From Astrocystis sublimbata (taxonomy: Eukaryota > Ascomycota > Sordariomycetes > Xylariales > Xylariaceae), in assembly GCA_022453515.1 (NCBI GenBank), contig JAJNNY010000012.1:620001-684000 (forward strand): a stretch of 64,000 nucleotides of DNA, read 5' to 3'. The stretch's first letter is position 1; each line of letters begins with the position of its first letter. Positions 23,610-35,171 of the stretch are shown piece by piece. The notes beneath the pieces are model-generated. The model did no database searches. It saw only the letters and a program-made list of their open reading frames with translations, and had not been told where the DNA came from. The position numbers were made by a program, and so were the translations under genes.

Positions 23610-24802
23610 GGCCTGGTCTCACAAATCGACATATCACATTTCTTGCCACAGTCATTACCAAACTACTCAGCGAGATAAGAGGAATGAACGGAGGAAATGA
23701 CGAGGAAGAACAGCTTTCTGATAAGAAAAGCGCCAGAAGCGCCAGAATGAAGAGCGCGGGGACGCGAGATTTAAGGTTGCATGACATGTGATCGTCACAC
23801 TGCAGTTGGACTTTTCTTGCACATACCTACATAACGCATCTACCCAATTGCCGGGCATTGTTGGTAGGTACAGGTTGCGATCACAACATATAGGAGATTT
23901 CACTTGGCGGTGCCGAGTTGGTCATGTCCAACCAGCAACAGAACCGTTGGTCTGTATCCAGCCATATCTGTAACCCATTAAAGTACAACCCACATACAAC
24001 ATATCATACGCGAATACGATGTATGCTGTATGCTGTCTGAACACCCCGGCGAGTGTAGTGTCCGGCAATGATATGAGGCAGTATGTTTTTGCGTAAAGGA
24101 GACTGTGCACCTCGTAATGCTTGAAGAAGCTGCGCTTGTTATACCTATGAACCTTCTCTGACAAAGGGAGACAAGGTTGTCGCATAAACCTTTCGGAAAG
24201 GAGAAGATGACTGCGAATGGATCGCGCTATTCGATAGGTAGGTACTAGTCGATACGCAGAGCATACGAGTACTCTCGATCGATAACTTACTGCTAGTTGA
24301 CTCGTAGTTAACCTAGGTAGGTAGTTTAATAATAATCAGCTGATAATGAGCAATGCAGTTGAACGCCGAGCTACGGTCTCGTTCATGCCACACCCTGCAC
24401 AATTACAAAGGCAATGATTCATTTTATCTGCTACCTAGGAGCATGGGCGGGATCACGATTAAGTCCATCCCTTTGACCATACAGGGCATTCCCCATCCTC
24501 AGCTGACAGACGCCAGACAAGACAGTCACCTGCAGAAGCAACAGATCCATATCGCCAACTCATTATCAACTGATTTCGGTATCTTTCCCTCATTAGTACG
24601 ATCAAGTTGACCCGTACCCCAGGCTATGCTGTATTTCGATTCGTGTTTTGCTCGCTGAACCCACAAGGAAGTGTGCAGTCAAGCGATTACAAATCTGTGT
24701 TCGAAGCGGCCTCCATCGCTTACGACCCAGTTCTTACCATTCGGTGGCGCTGATTCTGTTGGGTTCGCCAGCGGACTCCTCAGGTTGACCTTGATCGTGA
24801 TC
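23610..24802. other. Intergenic, nothing recognised
   Basis: 1.2 kb between the P450 stop and the 3' end of the ribosomal protein gene. It contains several taggtaggta-type motifs (near 23865, 24235 and 24312) and no supported gene. Confidence 0.6.
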
Positions 24803-25948
24803 CTACCACGTGGTCTCCTTGGTGTCGGTGGCACCCCACTCGCCGGTAGGGGCAGTGGCAGCAGCAGTGGCACCAGTGCCAACAGCACCAGCCCACTCAT
24901 CGTTGGCTCCGTCCCAGCTAGCCTGGGCACCGCCGAAGCCACCAGCGGGGGCAGCCTCCCACTCGCCGGGGCCAGCACCGCCGAAGGTGCCGGTCTCAAT
25001 GGCAGCGGGGCCGACCTCGTCAGCACCGGGGACCTTCTCCTCCTCGACCTTCTCCTCGGCCTCGGCTTCAGGGTCACGGTCTGCAGCGGTTGTTAGCTTT
25101 AGTCGAACACAATAGGACATCATCTATCAGGTGGGGCTGAATGGTTTCACATACAGAAGTACAGATCGACCATGACATCCCAGATGCTCTCGCGGTTGGG
25201 GATGGTGCCACGGATGCGGAGGACCTCACGGGCCAGCATCCACCAGACGGCACCGATGGCGTGGCGACCCTTGTTGTTAGTGGGGATGGCAACGTCAACG
25301 AACTCGGTGGGAGAGTCGGTGTCGCAGAGGGCGATGACGGGGATGTTGACGTAGGAAGCCTCCTTGATGGCCTGGGCGTCGGTGCGGGGGTCGGTGACGA
25401 TGATCAGACGGGGCTCCTTGAACGAGCGGGTGATGTAGTTGGTGAATGAACCGGGGGTGAAACGACCGGCGATGGCGACGGCACCGGTGTGGGAGGCGAA
25501 CTTGAGGACGGCACGCTGGCCGTAGGGACGGGCAGAGATGACACAGATGTCGGCGGGGTTGTCGACAGCGGCGATGATGCGGGCCGCGAGAACAATCTTC
25601 TCCCTGTCGATGGTAGAGTGGTGGTTAGCTAGGTGTCCGTCATTGCGCTTGAGGTTGGAGATTCGGGATTGCGCCCAAAGTTGGGAAACGCTCGAGATCG
25701 CGCACAACCCAGCGAAACCCAGAGACGTAGCAGATGCGATCACGACTGCGACCAGGACTGTACCCATAACCGACTTACCAGGTCTTGCCGATGTTGATGA
25801 CGTTGACACCATCAGCACGGGTCTTCCACAGGTAGGGCTCCATGTGAACCTGCAAGTTCTTGGAGCCAAGGTGCGACTGGGCAGCCAGCAGGGTCTCGAT
25901 GTCCTGGGACGTGGCCGCCATGCAGGCGGGAAGGTTCGCGGGCGCCAT
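24803..25948 (-). CDS. rps0: 40S ribosomal protein uS2 (Rps0/RPSA)
   Basis: Exons (minus) 25948-25779, 25603-25155, 25080-24803; 298 residues. The conserved uS2 core is unmistakable: [120 protein letters not shown]. The C-terminal tail is acidic then Gly/Ala/Trp-rich ([11 protein letters not shown], ending KETTW), as in eukaryotic Rps0. It is a structural component of the small subunit needed for late 40S maturation. High-GC, codon-biased exons fit strong expression. Start chosen at MAPANLP, just before the conserved N-terminus. Confidence 0.97.
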
Positions 25949-26501
25949 CTTGATTTGGAGTTGCGCGTACAGGGGGGAGGGGGAGGGAATGTGAGGCGAT
26001 TGTTTTGGTTGAGCGCGAACTTCGTGATGGGTGCGAGGGAGGGAGGGGAAAAGTTCGCGATGGCTGCCAAAATTGCCAGGAATTTTGGGGCTTCGGATTC
26101 TGGTGGGCTGGTCTGGTCCGGCCGGCCTAGGGTAAGCGAGAGTCACGCTGCAGGTCCTGTCCGCGGGGGGGGCCTAGTTGACGCGATAAGATAAGACCAG
26201 CCATCCAGCGTGGACCGATGTAGGTGCGTCTACACAATCCTACACTGGCTTCTTGTCACTTGATTGGCATCGGAGTCGGAGCATGTAATTACCCGGACAA
26301 GACTCGCATGGGGCGCCCGGGCACTGCGACGACTGCAGGGGTCTACCTCTATTCATCGGCCTTGTCGTTACAGTGGGGTCGAGCCTGTAGGTAGCTGTGC
26401 CTCTTCGTGCTGGCCGAAAAAGTTCAAGATACGCATATGCGTATGCGACGCCCAGCTCATTGAGAGTGGTTATCCCCGATTTCATTTACATATACACCAA
26501 C
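25949..26501. promoter_or_regulatory. Divergent promoter of rps0 and mitochondrial uS15 gene
   Basis: 553 bp between two divergent starts, both translation-related. No gene inside. Short G-runs and a taggtag motif are seen, with no definable site. Confidence 0.5.
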
Positions 26502-27515
26502 ATGCCGCCTAGGATACCAGGCAGGCAAGGCCTCAGCGGCATCTCATGTGAGTCGCAATAAGCTCCCTCGTCGCAGAATTCAGCAATTGACCAGAAAATG
26601 GTGATAGTATGCCTCCGGCCAGCCATTAGACCGCCCACGCCCGCCTTCCTCCCCATAACCCAGACCGCGTCCCTGACCGACAAGGAGAAGCGCCGTCTGG
26701 CGAAACAGGACCCCTACCGTTGGGCCCAGATGCAGCAGCGCAAGAACGCCCACCACGAGCGCCGCGCCGAGATCGCCGCCGAGCGCCAGGCCGCGAGGGG
26801 CGACCCCATCCGCGGCTTCACCACGCCCTTCGTCGAGTCCTTCGACTCGGCCGGCCAGGCGCCGCTCTCGACGCCGCGCGTCGACGACGACGGGAACCCC
26901 ATTGAGGAACCCCACCCGCTGCCCACGTCGCCGCACATCCTCAACAACCTCGTCGCCAAGAGCGAGTTCGACGCCGCCGTCGCCAACGCCTACGCCCTAA
27001 CGAAGCCGCTCGAAAGCGACTTCACCCGCGCGAACCCTGGCCTGCAGGAGGAGAAGAACCTCGAGTACGAGGCCCAGCACACGAGGGCCCTCGAGGCCCT
27101 GACGCGCATCGTCGACCTGCAGAAGGGCTCGTCCAAGGATAAGCGCCATGCCAACATCCGGAGGTGCATCGAGACTTTCGGCCGCCACGAGACAGATATC
27201 ACGCTCCCGCCCAAGCCTCTCTCCAGAGGTCAGCTCCGGGAGGAGAAGCCCATTCGGGGAGGGCCCGACACCGGCAGCAGCGAGGTCCAGATCGCCATCC
27301 TGACCGCCAAGATCCGAGCCCTGGCGAACCAGCTGGAGAAGAACCGGGGATACAAAGACAAGGTCGGTAAGCGGGACCTGAGACTGATGGTCCACAAGCG
27401 CCAGAAACTGCTGGCTTACATGAAGCGGAAGGAGAGAGGAAGTGCCCGGTGGCAGCACCTAACCGAGACGCTAGGCTTGACCGAGGCAACCTACAAGGGC
27501 CAGATCACCTTATAG
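26502..27515 (+). CDS. Mitochondrial small-subunit ribosomal protein uS15m
   Basis: Best model: exon 1 26502-26547 (MPPRIPGRQGLSGIS), an intron of about 75 nt (gtgagt...ccag), then exon 2 26623-27515; 312 residues. The C-terminal third is a clear S15 domain: PDTGSSEVQIAILTAKIRAL, GYKDKVGKRDLRLMVHKRQK and LLAYMKRKERGSARWQHL. The N-terminus is basic and Arg/Pro-rich, as expected for a mitochondrial presequence. The 190 residues before S15 are the usual fungal extension (yeast Mrps28 type). An alternative start is ATG 26598 with no intron; the spliced start is preferred because it gives a better targeting peptide and consensus splice sites. Confidence 0.92.
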
Positions 27516-27829
27516 TCATACACAGCAAGCCGAGCCGAGCAAGTGTATGATAGGTAGTTTCAAGAAACCTGTGCATGTAATGCTTGTCTACTATGTAATA
27601 TACAACACCACCAAGCCTTGGGATGAATGACCTGCCGACACGTCCACGCCACGCCAACATCATCTACTACGATTCTTTTGAGCAGGGGTGCCCTCGTACT
27701 TTCAGCTCATCCATATGGTGGTATCCTCTTGCATTAGTACTACAGTGATAAAAGGAAAAGACTGCTATCAGTGCCAAACAATGAAAGAAACAAAAAAAAA
27801 TCAAATCTGTAGATATCTCGCCATTTCCA
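27516..27829. other. Short intergenic between converging genes
   Basis: 314 bp between two 3' ends, with A-rich stretches (for example near 27790) compatible with polyadenylation regions. Confidence 0.5.
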
Positions 27830-29124
27830 TCAGAACACGCTGATGTAGTTGCCGATCCTCTCTTTCTGGTTCTGTGCTATGCACTCGGCAATCCACGTAA
27901 TGTTGCGTATCTCCTAGAAAGTCATCAATTAGCCCGTGTATCGAGACGGATCAGGGGGGGGGGGGGGAGGCCTGTTAGTCTACTAGACTTACCTGCTCTC
28001 TAAGCTTCACCCATGCGTATACGATGGCGTATGTGAATTGTCTCGTGAAAGCATTCTTGGAAATCTCCATCTCCTTCTGGTAGAACATGTCTTCCAGACT
28101 TCTCGAGTTGCTGTTGGAGCCGCCGGCCATGTTCCCTGGCCCTGATGGGCCACCGCCGAGGCCTGCGGCATCGAAGAAGTTCTTGTAGTCAGATACGCCA
28201 TCCACCGCCAGCCGCACGCCCTCGAAGTCGTCGGCACGGGAGAGCATCAGGGTGCCTTCGGGGTACAGCCGGCCGAAGCTGGGGTACAGCTTCTTGCGGT
28301 CCGTCTTGCTGAGCTCGGTGCCGAAGGAGTTGAGGGTGATGTTGATGGCCCGTCTGTCCGCCTCGAACTCGAGGATCTCGCTCATAACTTCGGCGGTGGG
28401 CGTGCCAGACATGTCCGGGTGGGTGTTGACGAAGTTGTGGAAGTCCTCGAGGTAGTTCTTGTACAGCGTGTTGCGCACGATCTCGATGTTCAGCTCGTCG
28501 AGGTCCTGGTGGCTCAGGCTGCCCTTGAAGTAGGCGGCCAGGGGTGTCTCTATCAGGACGCTGTTGTACAGCTCCTCGATGTTGGTGGCGACGCAGAGGA
28601 CGGGCATGGTCTCAAACCAGCCGAGGGGGTGGCATCTCTCGAGCAGCTCGCGCGTGTCGCGCTCGTGCAGGGTGCCGGTGATGAGCAGGGCGACGTTGTC
28701 GATCATGTAGCCGTAGGTGAGGTAGTCGAGGAACTGGGCCAGGGACCCGACGGCGTTGGAGCGGACGTATCGGAACTCGGAGACCAGCTTGTCGGTCGTC
28801 TTGGTGGCGAGCGAGGAGGTGGACGGGTTCGGCGGCAGGGCGGCGAGGAAGTCGCCGTAAGCAGGGCCGAGCTGCAGCTTCAGATCTGCTCAAGTTAGGG
28901 CGGGTCGCGGTGACATGGTGCGTGATGCGCGGGACAGGAGACCACTGACCGTCGATGGTCTCGCACTGCGTGAGGTTGGTGTAATTGGAACCGGTGAGAA
29001 GGCCATTTCGATATCCCCGAACGATGCCCTCGATGTAGCTATGGCTCGAGCATCAGCATGTGTTCTCTGTACCATATAGCTTGGCAGCTTACCCGTTGTT
29101 CACATTGTAATATAAGCCCTCCAT
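27830..29124 (-). CDS. vma6: V-type proton ATPase subunit d (Vma6)
   Basis: Exons (minus) 29124-29093, 29038-28950, 28885-27993, 27913-27830; 365 residues, phases agree. The sequence starts [20 protein letters not shown] and continues [20 protein letters not shown] and [20 protein letters not shown], ending with [20 protein letters not shown]...YISVF. This is the standard full-length subunit d of the Vo sector, which couples the rotor c-ring to the central stalk of the vacuolar proton pump. A Gly/Ser-rich insertion ([18 protein letters not shown]) near residue 295 is a common filamentous-fungal feature. The last intron contains a run of 14 Gs. Confidence 0.97.
27954..27967. repeat. Poly-G tract in vma6 intron
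   Basis: Fourteen consecutive G residues on the plus strand (poly-C in the transcript) within the last vma6 intron. Confidence 0.85.
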
Positions 29125-30605
29125 TTTCGATGTGTAGATGCCGGGTGATGGCGGAGATGAAGGGTGAGGGTTAATATGTAGTACTCGATTGTGATTCTCT
29201 CGATCATGGATGCCTCCAGGAACGGTTGGTTACTCTAGGTAGCTTAGGTACCGCAGGTAGGCGAGGTAGGTATCTCTAGCGCGATTGTCGACCTGAGGCT
29301 GCAGATGGTTCTGGCTTGGCCATGGTACGGCCGGCAGTGGGTACCTCCTGGAGCTTGCGCTGAGGCTCTGGGCCAATGGGACAGAGCAATCGACACCTAC
29401 CTCTAGGTACGCCTACGTAGGAACCTGTCATGCCTGTCAACCTGTCTGTCCTGTTGTCTTCCAATTGGGTGTTGGACTTCACCTACTGCTCAGATGGAAG
29501 AGGACTATATATCTACATATATGTACACAATCATATTTTTCAACAAAAGAGTTTCCATTAACAAGACCACTTCATGTAGTCGAGGTGGTTGCTTTCGAAT
29601 TCACATACCTTGGACTCTCCGACACCTACTATGTACTTAGTGAGCCGAACACCAGCGACAGGGAGAGCAACTAGGTACCAACGAAAGCTTTCAAATGCAG
29701 GTAGTAGTGGCCTTTGCTGTGACCTCAAAGACTCCGACAGTTATCTTATTCGAAATATGATTCCGCTAGTTCCAGCCCCCCACTGATCCATCAATATACG
29801 AATGGTCATGTGAAACACCACGGACCAAGACCAAATTGACGGACTAATTTCTAATCAACGGCAGCTTATTACATCGCTTTCGGTGGACAGCGTCCTATTA
29901 TATCGACTGAGCAATTCGAGGTACAGTCACTATGTTACAGGCCCACGTTGACCGAGTGAGGAGGGAAAGACCTTTGTCACGTTCCTTTGCCGAGTTGCAA
30001 TTAGAAAGGCCAGTGAACGAGCAGTGGGTTGATCGGGGGGACCGCTCAGGGTTGCTGCATTAAAATACCCGGTTGGTACCTAGGTATTTACCAAAATATG
30101 CACGGCGGGCTATATATCTGTCGGCTAGCAGCATCAACAACGCTACCCAGCCCGAGCCAGCCTTAACGGAGGATGCTGCTGATGTAAGGTGTTGGTAAGA
30201 CGCGGCGCATGTGCCACTTCGGGGAAACTAAGACGACAGGTACCGCAGATGCAAGATGGCAGGAGGCGCTAGAGGTGGGATGGCGGGGTCTTTCCCTACA
30301 GCAGGGTCCTGGTCGGGTCCTGGTCTGGAGCTTGGGTTGATTTGTACATGATCACAAATCGTCCATCCATGGCAGGCTAGAAAATGCTGGATGAAGAATG
30401 ACACCGAGACGGGCGATTGGTGATGGTGATGTGTCTGCATTTCCTTTCTTAGATCTATCTCACTCAATACCTTTACCTACTGTACTACAAGCTACAAGCT
30501 ACACCCCTTACTGTATCTAGATCTGCCGTGCCCCGTCGCATTGGCCGTCGTCTTGTATATAAAGCATCACGTCGCATCGCATGCACTCATACTCATACCT
30601 TCCCG
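29125..30605. other. Intergenic between vma6 and pirin gene
   Basis: About 1.5 kb without a gene, upstream of both vma6 and the pirin gene. Dense in ctaggtag/ggtaggta motifs (29230-29280, 29395-29425, 30075-30090). Confidence 0.55.
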
Positions 30606-31850
30606 ATGCGCTTCCTCTCCCTCTCCATTTCCATTCTCGTCGCTGTCGTGTCCGTCTTTGTCTATCGAGATCAAGTCGCCGACGTAGCCACAGCCAGTAT
30701 CGCTAGCATCACCAAGCAACTGAACAACCTCTTGACACGCACCGTCTTCGTGAACTCGGGTGCTGGTGATATCGATATCGATATCGACATCGAACCTGCT
30801 ACCACGGCCGACTCCAACACTCCCTTCTACAATCCGTCAGACCACATTGTCGCCTCCGAGATGTCTGTTCCCCGTGCCATTCGCAAGGTCTTCCTGGCCG
30901 TCGAGCAAGCCGAGGGTGCTGGCGCGCGCGTGCGTCGATCCATAGGGACGCCGCAACTGCGTAACTTCTCACCCTTCTTGATGCTCGATCATTTCAGCAT
31001 CAAGCCTGGTGCCGGTTTCCCAGATCACCCCCACCGCGGGCAAGAAACGTGAGCCATCCCATTTGACTTCGAAACTTAGCTAGGTAGTTTCTAGCCTGGG
31101 TTGGCAGTTGCTGACACAATGGGGACTCTCAGCATCACCTACTTGCTGACTGGCGGTGTCGACCACGAGGACTTCGCAGGCAATGCAGGTACCATCGAAG
31201 CCGGCGATCTACAATTCATGACCGCTGGGCGCGGCATCATGCATGCCGAGATGCCGCGACAAAACCCCGACGGGAGCGCCAACGTCGGCCTGCAGCTCTG
31301 GGTCGACTTACCAGCCAACCTGAAGAGCTGCGAGCCGCGGTACCGCGATCTGCGCGCCAAGGAGATCCCCCAGGTCGATATCGATGACAAGGTCCACGTC
31401 AAAGTCATCTCAGGACAGTCTGGTGGTGTCGATAGCGTAAAGGACCTCGCTTATACACCCGTCTGGATCTTGGACGTTGATATCAAGCCCGGCGGGAAGC
31501 TCGCGCAGCCTATTCCCGTGGGGTGGAACGCATTCTCATATCAGCTTGAAGGCTCGGCTGTCTTCGGGTCCGGCGACGCGAAGAAGACCATCGAACAGTA
31601 CCATAACTGCGTATTCGAGGCCGAAGGCGACGTTGTCAATGTCGAGGTGCCCGAGAACGCAACCTCGGGCGCGCGGTTCGTCTTGATTGCCGGTCAAATC
31701 CTCGACCAGAAAGTGGTTCAGTACGGGCCCTTCGTCTTGAACTCGCCCGAGGAGGTGCGACAGGCCCTGTTCGACTACCAGTTCCAGACGAACGGGTTCG
31801 AACGCGCAAAAGACTGGGCAAGTGAGATTGGGAAGTCAATGGTTCACTAG
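30606..31850 (+). CDS. Pirin-family protein with N-terminal membrane anchor
   Basis: Exons 30606-31048 and 31133-31850; 386 residues. The bicupin pirin fold spans about residue 85 to the end: LRNFSPFLMLDHFSIKPGAG, DHPHRGQETITYLLTGGVDH and MTAGRGIMHAEMPRQNPDGS. The four metal ligands known from human pirin are present (two His in DHPHRG, then His and Glu in MHAEM). Unlike typical pirins it begins MRFLSLSISILVAVVSVFVY, a signal peptide or membrane anchor, then a linker with DIDIDIDIE encoded by a gatatc repeat (30765-30792). The first in-frame ATG with good context is used. Pirins are iron-binding nuclear cofactors or quercetinases; the exact role here is unknown and the anchor suggests a different location. 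Confidence 0.9.
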
Positions 31851-32156
31851 CATCTTCTTGACTTACCGCGTCCTTTCCCTACGAATCTAACACATCCTAA
31901 AGTGAACGCCTTTCCTTCTGTTGTACATAGCCGACACTGGACATTTGTTTTTACTTGGGGTGGCACAATCCTTTGAGCATGAGGCTTACATAGCATTTTC
32001 AGTTTTGGCGTTTCAGGAGAAAAGGATGAAAGAATGTGATAACACATCAAGAGATGAAGCAAAATGAATGAATTCCGATTGCGTATTTCGAAGACTTCTT
32101 TGCCTGTGCTGCAGTACCGATGACCTGACTGGCATTGTTTGTTTCTTGACAACTTA
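31851..32156. other. Short intergenic
   Basis: 306 bp between converging 3' ends. Nothing recognised. Confidence 0.5.
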
Positions 32157-32672
32157 TCACTTCTCAGTTGACGTCTTCTGCTTCCTTTTCGAAATCCACG
32201 GTTCACCTACGCCTACAGCCCAGGCTATTTCCTTAATTGCCTTGTCCGGTACCTCCCTGTCATTCCACTTGCCCGTCCCTCGCGGAGGCAGGACACCCGT
32301 GGCTCGTTGGATTTGCTCGTGCCTCACGATGTCCCGGGCTGTAAGTTTTCTAGTCTCTCGTTCCTCGACATTCGAACTTGACCCCGAAGCATGAGAGCGA
32401 TGCTGGGTATCTTCCGGCCAACCCCGAGAGCTCTGACCATGAGCCGTGCGGGAACTCCCCGTGCTGGTCCTTTGTGTCGAGCTGCTCGAGGATGAAGACC
32501 CAAATGTAGGGTTTTTAGGAGGCTCCCTCAAACCTGCCCGCCTTGCCGAGGTAGAGTGCGACGTTGCATTGCGCTTTGAATGGGGTGACGACATGCTGAA
32601 TCTGGAGGACATACGCGCGCTGTTAATAGAGAAGTCAGGCGGCAGCAAGGCAGAGTTATTCCAAATGGCCAT
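32157..32672 (-). CDS. Hypothetical protein, Ser-rich N-terminus
   Basis: 171 residues from ATG 32672 (MAIWNNSALLPPDFSINSAR), single exon; the open frame runs further upstream but ATG 32672 has the better context. The first 100 residues are Ser/Arg-rich and probably disordered (a run of Ser near residue 60). The C-terminal 65 residues (LTARDIVRHEQIQRATGVLP, NDREVPDKAIKEIAWAVGVG) look ordered. Not recognised. Confidence 0.5.
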   Translation of the reverse strand: MAIWNNSALLPPDFSINSARMSSRFSMSSPHSKRNATSHSTSARRAGLREPPKNPTFGSSSSSSSTQRTSTGSSRTAHGQSSRGWPEDTQHRSHASGSSSNVEERETRKLTARDIVRHEQIQRATGVLPPRGTGKWNDREVPDKAIKEIAWAVGVGEPWISKRKQKTSTEK

Positions 32673-34058
32673 GGACGAATTCAAGACAAGTTGAAAAAAA
32701 CAAATGAGCGTATATAGGTTGGAGATATCCAATTTAATGAAATACAACAGACATGGAAGTGCCTAAAGATATATTCACCTTTTCTCGGTCGGCGTTACAC
32801 ACGATAAGACTCGGTCTGCTCTTCACTTCCCCTCCTCTGTATACGTTCTCACGAAGGGATGCGCAAGGGATGGTCACGTTTTACACGCTGCGGATACTAT
32901 CATCTCATTGCTTGTCCATGCTACTCAAGGGCCGCCTAGGGTCGCCCCAGCTATATGCGAGCAGCTTCGTGGGCGACGCTACTCACGGCGTGTCTGTCAG
33001 CTTTGCGGGATGCCATTTGTAGCAGAGCCTACTGTCAGCCATGCATACTGACGTCAAGCCCTCGTAGCCTTCCCAGTACAAAAAGTCCTGCATTTCCAAG
33101 GGATAACGTCTAACAGCAGTGGTTGGCAGCCTCAAACTAACTTGTTTATGGATATCTCAGCCCATATGTTCCCTTGCGTGTAAACACTGCCAGTAAGTCT
33201 CTTCTGGTACCCATGCATCCTGATTCTGGAGTGAAGCATCAGCTTCCAGGCTGCGAGAACGAAATCGCATAAGCATCTGTCGGTGGCACGGTCGTGAGCA
33301 GGCATCCAACCCACCTCCCTTGGCCCCCACGTTCCGTATATACCACAAACTGAGACTTTGTGGTATTGTTGCAGAGCCGATACACACGCGCGTCTTGGCT
33401 TCCGATTATTGGTCATGAAAAGGTATCGTTTGGTGAGAATTCTGTGATCATGTGTCACCGAGCTGGTCTCCAGAAAATGATGATCGAGTCGAGGACATTT
33501 ACCCAGTCCTCTTTCCTCCCTCTACTTGTTAATCGCCTGAAACCGGAGGTTTCTGAAGGGTTCTGGGCACTCACTTCTTCGATGGCCAGAATGGATGTAT
33601 TTAGATAATAGCGGCGTTTGCTAAGGTTGTCTTCTTACCTTGGAAGATTAGGTTAATTGTGGCTCCTGTATTTATACTTGTTTTATTCTTCTTGTAGTAT
33701 TTTCTGCATTGGTGCAGAAATTAAGATAAGCTTCTGTTGCTTTAATTGTAACAAAACCTACATTTACTAGTAAGTATCTTGTCGTCGTAGTTCGATGACA
33801 TGCTGTAGACCCCTTAAAATAGGCCAATGCGCTTGCCAAGAAAGCTGGCTAGACCAAGCGTTAACCGACAGATAATCAGGTGACTAAACGCAACCTCGTC
33901 AAGGCAACAACAGCTTTTCTCACGAACTTGAAATCCCATCCCATATGAGATCAACAGCTGTCCCTCATCAGCATTGCCGATGGAATACCAGAACTCAGTT
34001 CGTTTTATGCTGATAATATCTTGTTGCGCCGGGGGCCAACTTGAATGCTGGATGAACG
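32673..34058. other. Intergenic, left border of the mycosporine cluster
   Basis: About 1.4 kb. Small open frames (32753-33022 plus, 33132-33458 minus) show no family resemblance. Base composition becomes more AT-rich (33600-33830), and the ctaggtag-type motifs frequent elsewhere are not seen from here to about 44 kb. Confidence 0.45.
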
Positions 34059-34892
34059 ATGAGGGTCGAACAAATCTCGCAAAGTCCAAGCTTCGAAATC
34101 CATGGCTATCAACATAGAGCCGGGCCTTCATTCGCAACTGACCACGATCTAAGCGTTACCAAAAATGCTTTTTGGAGTTACTGCGGACCTCTTTTAGAAG
34201 CCGGCACTGACCTGCCGCCAGATTTCTATGAATGGACCTCTGTCGCGCTATCGTGTTCTCTGCACACGCGGCTGACACCGTTTTTGGCATTTGCCAACGA
34301 AGTCCTCAGGCAACATGGGCTCGATCACTATTGGTTGACCGTCCGAGCTACCAAGGCGACGAGTGACTTTGATGAGCCACGGTGGCACACAGATGAGATG
34401 TTCTTCAGTACCCGTGGTGGAGGGCTCAGGGCGATGCCACGCGAAGACGACGGCGACAACACGCTGGATCTGCAAACGGACTGGAAGCTTTGCACGACGT
34501 TGTTAGGTCCCTCGACCATGTTCATCCCCGTCGAGTACCAAACAGAAGCACGCGACACGCAGCAGGCCACGAGGAAACATCTGGCGACAGAACATGACTG
34601 CACTTCCATCCGATGCATCGCATGTGCCGCCACATCCGAATCCGTTAGGGAGCGGCTTTCCACCCAGCTGAAACATATGGGGGCGGTGCAAGCCACAATA
34701 GGTGAATGCACATTCTTTCGTATTGGCCAGAAGAAGGGTGCCGTTCATTCGGAGCCATGCATGAGCGGCGGTGATAGGATATTCGTCAATATTGTACCCG
34801 GCAGAAAAGCTGAGCTCAAGAGTTTAATGAACAAATGGGGAATGGACTTTCCTAGGTCGTGGTGGATAGCGCCGAGCGTCTCCAGAAGTTGA
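34059..34892 (+). CDS. Fe(II)/2-oxoglutarate oxygenase-like protein in mycosporine cluster
   Basis: 277 residues, single exon, ATG 34059. The pattern of a double-stranded beta-helix 2OG oxygenase is present: H110-T-D112 in EPRWHTDEMFF, distal H230 in KKGAVHSEP and R240 in GGDRIFVNIVPG (HxD...H-X9-R), with CTTLLGPSTMFIPVEY and GECTFFRIGQKKG as the intervening strands. The overall outline resembles PhyH/DUF1826-like oxygenases, but I cannot assign a family name from sequence alone. Its 3' end is 279 bp from the 3' end of the O-methyltransferase (converging), and the cyclase and ligase follow, so a tailoring role on a mycosporine is the natural guess. Cyanobacteria use an unrelated-looking but same-chemistry enzyme, MysH, to tailor mycosporine-like amino acids. 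The motif is seen; substrate and pathway role are inferred. Confidence 0.7.
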   Translation: MRVEQISQSPSFEIHGYQHRAGPSFATDHDLSVTKNAFWSYCGPLLEAGTDLPPDFYEWTSVALSCSLHTRLTPFLAFANEVLRQHGLDHYWLTVRATKATSDFDEPRWHTDEMFFSTRGGGLRAMPREDDGDNTLDLQTDWKLCTTLLGPSTMFIPVEYQTEARDTQQATRKHLATEHDCTSIRCIACAATSESVRERLSTQLKHMGAVQATIGECTFFRIGQKKGAVHSEPCMSGGDRIFVNIVPGRKAELKSLMNKWGMDFPRSWWIAPSVSRS

Positions 34893-35171
34893 GAGGCCAT
34901 TTCTTGAACTTGCCTCTCTATTGTCCAAGCTTATGAGCAGTTGCTACCGTCTTTTATTATCGTCGATTTTGGCCAATTGAATGTTGGTTCAACAGCTAGC
35001 TATGATCCTGTCTATTATATATCTGTCCTCGTTTACAGTTCATTCCCCCTTAGTATAATACCAACTGTAGCCCAATTCCAGTTTGCCGCCAGAGCTTACA
35101 CGTGGAGACGTTACGGAATAATTTGGCGATGGACATCAATTTGCTCCAGGTTCCTTTCCATCAGTTACGTC

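Noticed and set aside
25538..26194. 218-codon plus-strand open frame
   Set aside because: Antisense to rps0 exons and promoter; rps0 is certain.
33132..33458. Minus-strand open frame near the cluster's left edge
   Set aside because: No domain, and an equally long frame overlaps it in a second phase; not supported.
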